From assembly GCA_031282085.1 (NCBI GenBank), contig JAITEK010000056.1, positions 1 to 5,028 on the forward strand: a stretch of DNA of 5,028 nt, read 5' to 3'. The translations under genes and the position numbers were made by a program. The notes under the pieces were generated by a model, which saw nothing but the letters and a program-made list of their open reading frames with translations, was not told the origin of the DNA and ran no database searches. Of this stretch, positions 1 to 5,028 are shown in pieces. This DNA is from Coriobacteriales bacterium. Its GTDB lineage: Bacteria; Actinomycetota; Coriobacteriia; Coriobacteriales; UBA8131. Position 1 is the first letter of the stretch; each line of letters starts with the position of its first letter.

Positions 1-2052
1 GACCAGCGAGAACTCACCCCGGATGTCCACCGTACCACCGTTGTAAGCGTAGACGCTGCCTTTGATCTTTGCGCCTGCCTTGATGATGAGCGTGCCGCCG
101 TCTACGTAGATGTCGCTCAGCACGTTGGTGTACGAGCTGCCCTCGATGATGAGCGTGCCGCCCTTGGCGACCACGATCTGATCGGGGTTTATCCACATAT
201 TGTCGAGCACCGAGCCCTGGATGGTGAGCGACTGTCGTTCGCCCACGTAGATGGTGCCGCCCCGAATAGTCATGGTGGGATTGAATTCCTTGTCCTTCGC
301 GGGGATGTTATTCTTCTCAAACACACGGTCCCGGTAGGTCTGGGGGCGCCGTATCTCCGAGGCCGCCGTGCCTGAGGTCGGCGGCATGAGGGCGATGTCG
401 GTGTCGGCGATGATCTGCCCGTAGCGCGTTGTCCCGTTTGCGTAGACGGCGGCGTAATCGTTTGGGGCCTCGGCAAAACCGTCGGTGCCGCTGTTGACGT
501 TGTCGGAGGTGTAGCCATGCTCGGCCGTCTTGATGAGCGCACCGCCTATAATGGTGCGGCGGTTTGAGTAGACCGACCCGTTAAAGATGTTAACGCCCTG
601 CAGGATGCGGAAGTAGTTGCTGGTACTCCCATCGAGCACCCAGAATTTTGTGTTGCCATAGTCGGCAGGGAACAGGGGCAGGCCCTCACTTTTCTTATGC
701 CAGCTGTTGGACACATACGGCCAGAGCTCGCCGAACTCACCTCGTTTGGTCCCATGGTAGGCGTCCACATAATTGCCCCACGACCAGTAGGTGTCCAGGT
801 AGTCATCGAACTTGTGACCAAAGGGCCCCACCAGCAGGTTTGTAGAGAGGCCCGCGTCCGAGCGCAGATAGACGTCCAGGTTGCGCCAGTTGTTGGGGTG
901 CCAGGTGTAGGTGCTTCCATCGCCCGCGACAGCGGTCGCGTCTTTGCCCGTAAAATCGGTAAAGGTCAACATCAGCAAAGCATTGTAGCGCGTCTCGGTG
1001 GCGCCGTTTACGGCTCCCAGCCGCAGCAGGATGTCCTCGGTCTGGGCGTTCGAGGTGTCTATCGCAAGGGAGTTGAGCTTGGTGTTTGTCTCTCCGTTCT
1101 CCTTTGTGGCGCTGGTGGCGGTATAGCCGTTGTCGGTGGAGTGAGAACCCGTGGTCTCGAGCGGGTTGATGAGCAGCCGCCCGTTAACAGGGGCAACAAA
1201 ACGCCTCGTGTCGTTGCGCTGAGCGCTCTCGGTGAGGTTGAGAGCGTAGCTCTGGGTGCCCAGCACCGCCGAATCCTCATGGGTCTGAAGCGCCCCTTTC
1301 GCGGACAGGTCGGTGTGCGTCCACCACGCTTCGGCGTTTGAGTCTGTTGAGGTGATGCTCGCGCCCAGCTTCTTCCTGTCGTTCTCGTTGGCCGCGGCAC
1401 TCTGGGCAGTGGTCAGAGCGCCCGGGTCGCCGACCCGCACCGGCGTATCGACGGCAAGCGTATCGAGCTCATTGGCCCGCGCATCGTAGGTCTCTGTGGC
1501 AAAATCCGTGGTCTTCAGCGTGTCGGTAAAATGATTGGGGGGAATACCCTTGGTGAGCGTGAGGGAGACTGTCTCGGTGCTATCCGCAAAGGTCGCTGTT
1601 GAGGTTATCTTGAGGGTGCGCTTCTCCTCGTCGGCAAAGCGCAGGCTCACAACGCAATGGCCCACCGTTGCCGGCAGGCCCTTGGCCTCAACGGTAATGC
1701 CGTCGTCGCCCGCGTCATCAAGCCGGGTGAGCAGGGCCTTTGCGCCCTCATCACCACCTGTGGCCATCAGCCAATCTGCAATAGTCTGTGTTGCAGAAAG
1801 CGCGGTGTAGCGGGCCTGCTGCTGCGCGTGACGCAGGGACGAGAGCCCAAAGCTACCGCTGGCCGCCGCCAAACCGGCGCCGAGCACGATGACCAGCACC
1901 AGGATAACAACCATCACCCAAATGAGTGTTGAGCCCGCCTGTGGCGATCTTCGTCGGCGCGGATGGAGCCCATCACCGGAGGTATGTGACACTAACGTGT
2001 GCTTTAACAAAGCGCGTTTTGGCGCGCAAACGGATTCCAAGAACATCCGCAT
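1..2052 (-). CDS. PilX-like / type IV prepilin-like surface protein with C-terminal beta-helix repeats (3' end outside the window)
   Basis: The minus strand is open for 684 codons from ATG at 2052 to base 1, with no stop, so the C-terminus is missing. An in-frame TAG at 2067-2065 lies four codons before the ATG and the Shine-Dalgarno is well spaced, so this start is firm; Met3 is the only close alternative. Residues 1-40 are a basic leader ending RRRRSPQAG. Residues 41-66 are one hydrophobic helix starting STLIWVMVVILVLVIV, which resembles a class III prepilin signal (cleavage after Gly40) and PilX-type N-termini. The usual Glu5 of the mature pilin is Trp here. Residues 70-98 continue as a probable amphipathic helix. 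The exported part is rich in Thr, Asn, Asp and Ser, has an aromatic-rich stretch at about 385-455, and has only one cysteine (Cys133). From about residue 598, GGT-x-hydrophobic repeats suggest a parallel beta-helix. I infer a minor pilin, pilus-tip or pseudopilin-like surface protein. An ordinary membrane-anchored beta-helix protein is the main alternative. The exact family is not certain. Confidence 0.75.
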   Translation of the reverse strand, partial: MRMFLESVCAPKRALLKHTLVSHTSGDGLHPRRRRSPQAGSTLIWVMVVILVLVIVLGAGLAAASGSFGLSSLRHAQQQARYTALSATQTIADWLMATGGDEGAKALLTRLDDAGDDGITVEAKGLPATVGHCVVSLRFADEEKRTLKITSTATFADSTETVSLTLTKGIPPNHFTDTLKTTDFATETYDARANELDTLAVDTPVRVGDPGALTTAQSAAANENDRKKLGASITSTDSNAEAWWTHTDLSAKGALQTHEDSAVLGTQSYALNLTESAQRNDTRRFVAPVNGRLLINPLETTGSHSTDNGYTATSATKENGETNTKLNSLAIDTSNAQTEDILLRLGAVNGATETRYNALLMLTFTDFTGKDATAVAGDGSTYTWHPNNWRNLDVYLRSDAGLSTNLLVGPFGHKFDDYLDTYWSWGNYVDAYHGTKRGEFGELWPYVSNSWHKKSEGLPLFPADYGNTKFWVLDGSTSNYFRILQGVNIFNGSVYSNRRTIIGGALIKTAEHGYTSDNVNSGTDGFAEAPNDYAAVYANGTTRYGQIIADTDIALMPPTSGTAASEIRRPQTYRDRVFEKNNIPAKDKEFNPTMTIRGGTIYVGERQSLTIQGSVLDNMWINPDQIVVAKGGTLIIEGSSYTNVLSDIYVDGGTLIIKAGAKIKGSVYAYNGGTVDIRGEFSLV
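82..162 (-). repeat. In-frame repeat coding for beta-helix-like GGTLII coils
   Basis: The 18-bp sequence GGCGGCACGCTCATCATC (minus strand) occurs identically at 82-99 and 145-162, 63 bp or 21 codons apart. Both copies encode GGTLII, at residues 631-636 and 652-657 of the prepilin-like protein. Related units GGTIYVG (598-604) and GGTVDIRG (672-679) flank them, so the last three units are spaced 21 and 20 residues apart. That spacing fits one turn of a right-handed parallel beta-helix. The identity is at DNA level too, which suggests recent duplication or recombination inside the gene. The array probably continues past the left edge. Confidence 0.6.
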
Positions 2053-2058
2053 GGTATA

Positions 2059-2066
2059 TCCCCCCT
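2059..2066 (-). promoter_or_regulatory. Ribosome binding site of the prepilin-like gene
   Basis: On the minus strand AGGGGGGA lies six bases (TATACC) before the ATG at 2052. The purine run and its spacing favour Met1. Met3 would have a less favourable 12-base gap. Confidence 0.65.
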
Positions 2067-2079
2067 ATCTATGACTTCG

Positions 2080-2085
2080 ATTATA
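2080..2085 (-). promoter_or_regulatory. Perfect TATAAT -10 box of the prepilin-like gene, without a matching -35
   Basis: The minus strand reads TATAAT 27 bases before the start codon, which would put transcription start near 2073 and give a leader of about 20 bases. The hexamer 17 bp upstream is AAAAGG, which does not resemble TTGACA, and shifting the spacer a few bases finds nothing better. There is no TGn extended -10 either. A perfect -10 with no -35 is typical of promoters that need an activator. The -10 itself is seen directly; its use as a promoter is inferred. Confidence 0.5.
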
Positions 2086-2112
2086 GCCCAGAGTCCGCGA
2101 ACCCTTTTTCCG

Positions 2113-2144
2113 ACGGCATGCCGTTCGTCGCGATAAACGGCATG
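2113..2144. promoter_or_regulatory. Candidate operator: 12-bp palindrome plus a direct repeat of its half
   Basis: ACGGCATGCCGT at 2113-2124 is a perfect palindrome. ACGGCATG recurs at 2137-2144, exactly 24 bp further on, about two helical turns and so on nearly the same DNA face. If the minus-strand transcript starts near 2073, the palindrome centre lies near -45, overlapping the absent -35 box, which is where class II activators bind. The obvious candidate protein is the divergent LuxR/MalT-type regulator, but no binding evidence exists. The site does not match the E. coli MalT box as I know it. Confidence 0.4.
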
Positions 2145-2184
2145 GAGTTAATGTGTTTCTGGCGCAACAAATTGGCTACAGCCA

Positions 2185-2214
2185 TTGACGCGGGCATAAA
2201 AAGTCCTCTACAAT
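2185..2214 (+). promoter_or_regulatory. Sigma-70-type promoter of the LAL regulator gene
   Basis: TTGACG (2185-2190) and TACAAT (2209-2214) are separated by 18 bp, each matching the consensus at five of six positions. Transcription would start near 2221, giving a 5' leader of about 72 bases before the ATG at 2293. That leader contains only a weak 4-bp stem (CCGA 2252-2255 with TCGG 2260-2263), so I see no attenuator or riboswitch. The near-consensus boxes suggest basal, activator-independent expression of the regulator. Confidence 0.6.
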
Positions 2215-2283
2215 CCAAGGATATTGGGTGCGGATAATTGCAGGTGGGATGCCGAGTTGTCGGTGTTCTCTTGAGGCGGGGTA

Positions 2284-2290
2284 AGAAAGG
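2284..2290 (+). promoter_or_regulatory. Closely spaced ribosome binding site of the LAL regulator gene
   Basis: AGAAAGG matches the 5' part of the full anti-16S complement AGAAAGGAGG but ends only two bases before the ATG at 2293. A GAGG at 2273-2276 is too far away (16 bases). An in-frame TGA at 2272-2274, with no ATG, GTG or TTG after it, makes 2293 the first possible start. The gene may therefore be translated modestly. Confidence 0.5.
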
Positions 2291-2292
2291 TC

Positions 2293-4845
2293 ATGGCTGG
2301 GCACACAGTAGATGCCGAGCAAAAGACGCGGGCACACCATCATAAGATTCTCCACAGAACACGTGTCGATGCTCTGCTTGAGCAAGCGTTAGAGTATCCC
2401 GTGGTTAGTATCGTCGCGGGTCCTGGCTACGGAAAGTCGGTTGCACTCTCCGGCTACCTCCTTAACGCCCCCTTACAGACCACCTGGGTGCAACTTTCCG
2501 CGGACGACGCGATGCCGTCCCACTTCTGGGAGACCTTTACGCGGGCGCTCAAATCAAGCAACCCCAAGCTGTCAGACGTGGTGCTCGCCATGGGGTTCCC
2601 CAACACCATAGAACTGAGAAGCTACCTCTTGGAGCTATTGGGGACCGAGCTTAAACCGCGCATCACCTACGCGCTCGTATTCGACGACCTGCACCTGCTT
2701 GAGGACGGGCCCGTCCTCGACTTTATCGCCCAGCTTGCCGCCATCAGCACCAACGTCTCCGTTATCGCGGTGTCGCGGTGTGAGCGGCTCCCCAACTCCG
2801 CCGAGCTGCTGGGCAAGCGCCGGCTTGCACGCATCGACGAACAAGAACTTGCCTTCACCAAAAGCGAGGTCGCAGAGTATTTTGAGCTGATCGGCGCCAA
2901 CATCTCCAACGAGCTGGCAACCGACATCTTCCGCGATACGGAGGGCTGGCCCCTCGCCATCTCGATTGCAGGGCGCCTGCTTGAGAAGCAGCCTCTCGAC
3001 AGCGCCGCTGTACGCACCGCCCTCAAGGGCACCATCAACGCGATTATCGAAAGCGAGCTTTTTTCCATCATCCCTCCGCAGATGCAGCACTTCCTCGTAC
3101 AACTCTCCCTTGTCAGGCACCTGCCGCCCGAGCTTATCGACCAGTTCCCCAACGGACGGCATCTGATGGACGGGCTGACGGGCATCAGCTCGCTCATGCG
3201 CTACGACAGTTACATGCACGTCTATCGCCTCCATCACCTGTTGCTGCATTACCTGGAGGACAAGCAGGACATGCTCACCGACAAGGAGCGTACGGAGGCA
3301 TACGAGAGGGCCGCGCGCTGGTGCGACGCCAGCGGCTACCGTATCGACGCGCTCTCCTACTACCACGCGACGGAGAACTACAGCGCTATCATCGACATCG
3401 CCTACTCCTATCCTCCCATAATGCCCTTTGACATCGCCGAGAAGCTGCTTGAGATATTTGAGAGCGCGCCGCCGGAGGTGTTTGAGCGTTACGCTGCCGC
3501 ATACATCCTCTACACACGCCTCATCATGGTGATGGGCCGCGTCGATGAAGCCATGGAAAAGCTGAACGAGCGTATAGCCCTGCTTGAGCAACGGCCACGC
3601 GACGGCATCAACAGCCGTATGCTGATGGGGCTCTACAACAACCTCGGCTTTGCCAAACTGATCAGGTGCCCCGAGACCCATGACTTCGACTTTGCGGAGA
3701 TTTTTGAGAAGGCGCTGGATTACCACCGGACGGCGCTGGGGCCCCCGGGCGGCGGCTACCAGGTCTACGACGTGGGCCCTTATGCGCTCAGGCTCGGACG
3801 CAACAAGGCGGGGGACCCTGAGAAGTACATCGCGCTGTTGGACCGAGCGGTACCCTGTGCGATGGTCACGCTGCGGGGATGCGGCTATGGGCTGCCCGAG
3901 CTGGCGCGTTCGGAATACGCGTTCTTCCGCGGGCTGGCATCCGAGGCCGAGCATCACGCCCTTTGCTGCCTCAACCGCGCGCACGAGGCTGGGCAGTTTG
4001 AGATCGAGGGGCGGGCGCTGTTCCTACTGATACGTATCTACCTGCAAAAAGGCAGATACCGCCAGATCAAAAGCGCCCTCTCCCAACTCGAGACTCTCAC
4101 CGAAGAAGCAGGCTTTATGAACCGCTACCTGCTCTTTGAGCTGGTAAGCAGCTGGCTTTTTACGACAATCGGCGAGTTTGGGCGCGTGGAGAACTGGCTG
4201 AAAAGCCCCCTCTGGTCGAGCACCGCAAGCACATTGTTCGACGGACTGGACGACGTAGTCCGGCTGCGGTATTACCTTGCCACCAAGGACTACCAGACCC
4301 TGCTCGACTTTGCCAGCAGCCGAACGGCGCGCCAAAGCGTCTCGCGCTACCTCCTCAGCAGGATCGGGTTGATGCTGACCCAGGCCGTTTGCCACAACCA
4401 GCTCGGCAACCGCACAACCGCGCTCTCATTTTTGCGAAAGGCCTACGAGTTGACTCAACCCAATGGCTTTGACATGCCCTTCATCGAGATGGGCAACCCC
4501 ATGAGGACCCTGGCAGGCATGGCGCTCCGGGAGAAGGCGGCCGGAATACCCGCTTCCTGGCTTGAGAACATGCGCAGCCGCGCGACAACCTACGCCAAGC
4601 GCGTCGCCTATGTTCGCTCCTGCTACCTGGAGGACCACAACATCGCCGCGGATGTGCATCTCACCAGCAAAGAGCTTGAGGTGCTCAACGACCTCGCACA
4701 GGGGCTTTCCCGCATGGAAATATCGATGGCGCACGACATCTCCATCAATACCGTTAAGTCGATGCTCCCGATAATCTATCAAAAACTCGGAGCCGAAAAC
4801 GCCCTGGACGCCATCCGCCTCGCCACCACCAAAGGATTGCTGTAG
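2293..4845 (+). CDS. LAL/MalT-family LuxR-type transcriptional regulator with N-terminal ATPase
   Basis: This 850-residue protein has the order and size of a large ATP-binding LuxR regulator (E. coli MalT is about 900 residues). The signature LHRTRVDALLEQAL lies just before a Walker A loop, GPGYGKS (43-49). A Walker B-like segment ALVFDDLHLL (127-136), a sensor-like VSR (160-162), the family motif EGWPLAI (217-223) and the winged-helix motif YRLHHLLLHYL (311-321) follow. Residues about 340-775 are helical and TPR-like, the usual inducer-sensing region. The C-terminus (about 788-850) is a LuxR HTH with LTSKELEVL (790-798) and recognition helix NTVKSMLPIIYQKLG (819-833). In this family ATP and an inducer drive oligomerisation on DNA and activate transcription in the cytoplasm. 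The inducer cannot be read from sequence. The gene diverges from the pilin-like gene across 240 bp, making that gene a likely target. Tag-like differences: the usual His after TVKx is Met, and the GLSxxEIA helix reads GLSRMEIS. The gene looks intact. Confidence 0.92.
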   Translation: MAGHTVDAEQKTRAHHHKILHRTRVDALLEQALEYPVVSIVAGPGYGKSVALSGYLLNAPLQTTWVQLSADDAMPSHFWETFTRALKSSNPKLSDVVLAMGFPNTIELRSYLLELLGTELKPRITYALVFDDLHLLEDGPVLDFIAQLAAISTNVSVIAVSRCERLPNSAELLGKRRLARIDEQELAFTKSEVAEYFELIGANISNELATDIFRDTEGWPLAISIAGRLLEKQPLDSAAVRTALKGTINAIIESELFSIIPPQMQHFLVQLSLVRHLPPELIDQFPNGRHLMDGLTGISSLMRYDSYMHVYRLHHLLLHYLEDKQDMLTDKERTEAYERAARWCDASGYRIDALSYYHATENYSAIIDIAYSYPPIMPFDIAEKLLEIFESAPPEVFERYAAAYILYTRLIMVMGRVDEAMEKLNERIALLEQRPRDGINSRMLMGLYNNLGFAKLIRCPETHDFDFAEIFEKALDYHRTALGPPGGGYQVYDVGPYALRLGRNKAGDPEKYIALLDRAVPCAMVTLRGCGYGLPELARSEYAFFRGLASEAEHHALCCLNRAHEAGQFEIEGRALFLLIRIYLQKGRYRQIKSALSQLETLTEEAGFMNRYLLFELVSSWLFTTIGEFGRVENWLKSPLWSSTASTLFDGLDDVVRLRYYLATKDYQTLLDFASSRTARQSVSRYLLSRIGLMLTQAVCHNQLGNRTTALSFLRKAYELTQPNGFDMPFIEMGNPMRTLAGMALREKAAGIPASWLENMRSRATTYAKRVAYVRSCYLEDHNIAADVHLTSKELEVLNDLAQGLSRMEISMAHDISINTVKSMLPIIYQKLGAENALDAIRLATTKGLL

Positions 4846-4879
4846 CCGCAGACCGTGCCGATCGTGTCACGTGTCACGA

Positions 4880-4897
4880 GAACGGCTGGCGCCGTTC
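4880..4897 (+). terminator. Possible terminator hairpin after the LAL regulator gene
   Basis: GAACGGC (4880-4886) and GCCGTTC (4891-4897) form a perfect 7-bp stem with a four-base TGGC loop, 35 bases after the stop codon. The following bases (CGCGGTGTTTAG) hold only a short T run, so a classic intrinsic terminator is not certain. Just upstream, CGTGTCA is repeated in tandem (4863-4876), with a weak TCGTG/CACGA stem (4862-4866 and 4875-4879) that may belong to the same structure. Confidence 0.4.
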
Positions 4898-4938
4898 CGC
4901 GGTGTTTAGTGAGCCCGGTCGCTATCGCACCCGGTTGG

Positions 4939-4959
4939 ATTCCGGCATAAAGCCGGAAT
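4939..4959. repeat. Short inverted repeat, REP-like hairpin (ATTCCGGC-ATAAA-GCCGGAAT)
   Basis: ATTCCGGC (4939-4946) and GCCGGAAT (4952-4959) form a perfect 8-bp stem around ATAAA. The right arm continues as GACGG, so 4954-4965 is the reverse complement of CCGTCATTCCGG, nearly the unit seen twice downstream. Similar GTCATTCCGG-type palindromes occur as dispersed intergenic elements in many bacterial genomes. Assigning it to such a family is inference. A secondary role as a bidirectional terminator is possible, but no T run follows. Confidence 0.55.
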
Positions 4960-4992
4960 GACGGACGAAAGGACGGATGTACGTCGTCCCCC

Positions 4993-5028
4993 GCCCGTCA
5001 TTCTGGGCCTGTTTGCCCGTCATTCTGG
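4993..5028 (+). repeat. Direct repeat GCCCGTCATTCTGG, two copies at the window edge
   Basis: The identical 14-mer lies at 4993-5006 and 5015-5028, with a 22-bp period, and the second copy ends exactly at the last base. Both contain CCGTCATTCTGG, one base different from the inverted unit at 4954-4965, so three copies of one element lie within about 75 bp in two orientations. The first copy can also pair with 4954-4965 as a 12-bp stem with one G-T wobble, an alternative to the 4939-4959 hairpin. The array may continue beyond the right edge. It is not a CRISPR: the unit and spacer are far too short. Confidence 0.6.

Noticed and set aside
697..1341. 214-codon plus-strand open frame opposite the prepilin-like gene
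   Set aside because: It lies wholly antisense to a continuous minus-strand frame whose translation has a clear leader, anchor helix and repeats. Its own translation shows no recognisable domain, as expected of a shadow frame in GC-rich DNA.
1926..2237. 103-codon plus-strand open frame across the divergent promoter region
   Set aside because: It overlaps the prepilin leader, the TATAAT box, the palindrome and the regulator promoter, and its product resembles nothing I recognise.
2252..2263. Possible attenuator or riboswitch hairpin in the regulator leader
   Set aside because: Only a 4-bp stem (CCGA/TCGG) is visible, with no T run and no recognisable ligand-binding architecture.
2176..2385. 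69-codon minus-strand open frame over the regulator start
   Set aside because: It is antisense to the first codons of the regulator and its promoter, with no recognisable motif.
2635..3984. 449-codon minus-strand open frame inside the LAL regulator
   Set aside because: It is antisense to the ATPase and helical-repeat coding region, with no recognisable domain and a Val/Arg/Gly/Leu-biased composition. Long antisense frames are common in GC-rich genes.
4993..5028. Possible CRISPR array at the right edge
   Set aside because: The repeat is 14 bp with an 8-bp gap, far below CRISPR repeat and spacer sizes, and an inverted copy lies nearby. A REP-like element fits better.

Overview
The window holds two divergently transcribed protein genes and their shared control region, followed by a repeat-bearing intergenic stretch. 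The base composition is GC-rich by eye. A GC-rich genome, a large MalT-type LuxR regulator with an unusual C-terminal helix-turn-helix, and a type IV pilin-like surface gene together suggest a high-GC Gram-positive bacterium. The class Coriobacteriia (Eggerthella relatives) is my best guess. This rests on resemblance remembered from those genomes, not on a search, so the taxonomic call is tentative.

Region 1 (1-2052, minus strand) is the first 684 codons of a large protein whose 3' end lies beyond the left edge. It has an arginine-rich leader and a prepilin-like hydrophobic helix of the PilX type. A long extracytoplasmic region follows, rich in Thr, Asn, Asp and aromatic residues. At the left edge it enters a Gly-Gly-Thr repeat region that looks like a parallel beta-helix. 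No stop codon interrupts it.

Region 2 (2053-2292) is a 240-bp divergent promoter region. The plus-strand gene has a near-consensus sigma-70-type promoter (TTGACG, 18 bp, TACAAT). The minus-strand gene has a perfect TATAAT and a strong Shine-Dalgarno but no recognisable -35 box. Where an activator would sit there is a perfect 12-bp palindrome, ACGGCATGCCGT, with a second copy of ACGGCATG 24 bp away.

Region 3 (2293-4845, plus strand) encodes an 850-residue LAL/MalT-family regulator: an N-terminal ATPase, a central helical-repeat sensor and a C-terminal LuxR HTH. Region 4 (4846-5028) holds a hairpin that may terminate the regulator transcript, then copies of a CCGTCATTCYGG element in both orientations running off the right edge. 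These look like a dispersed intergenic repeat.

The simplest model, which is inference, is that the ATP- and ligand-dependent regulator switches on the divergent pilin-like surface gene by binding the palindrome in place of a -35 box. The layout supports this but does not prove it. I see no RNA genes, CRISPR array, insertion sequence or phage genes.
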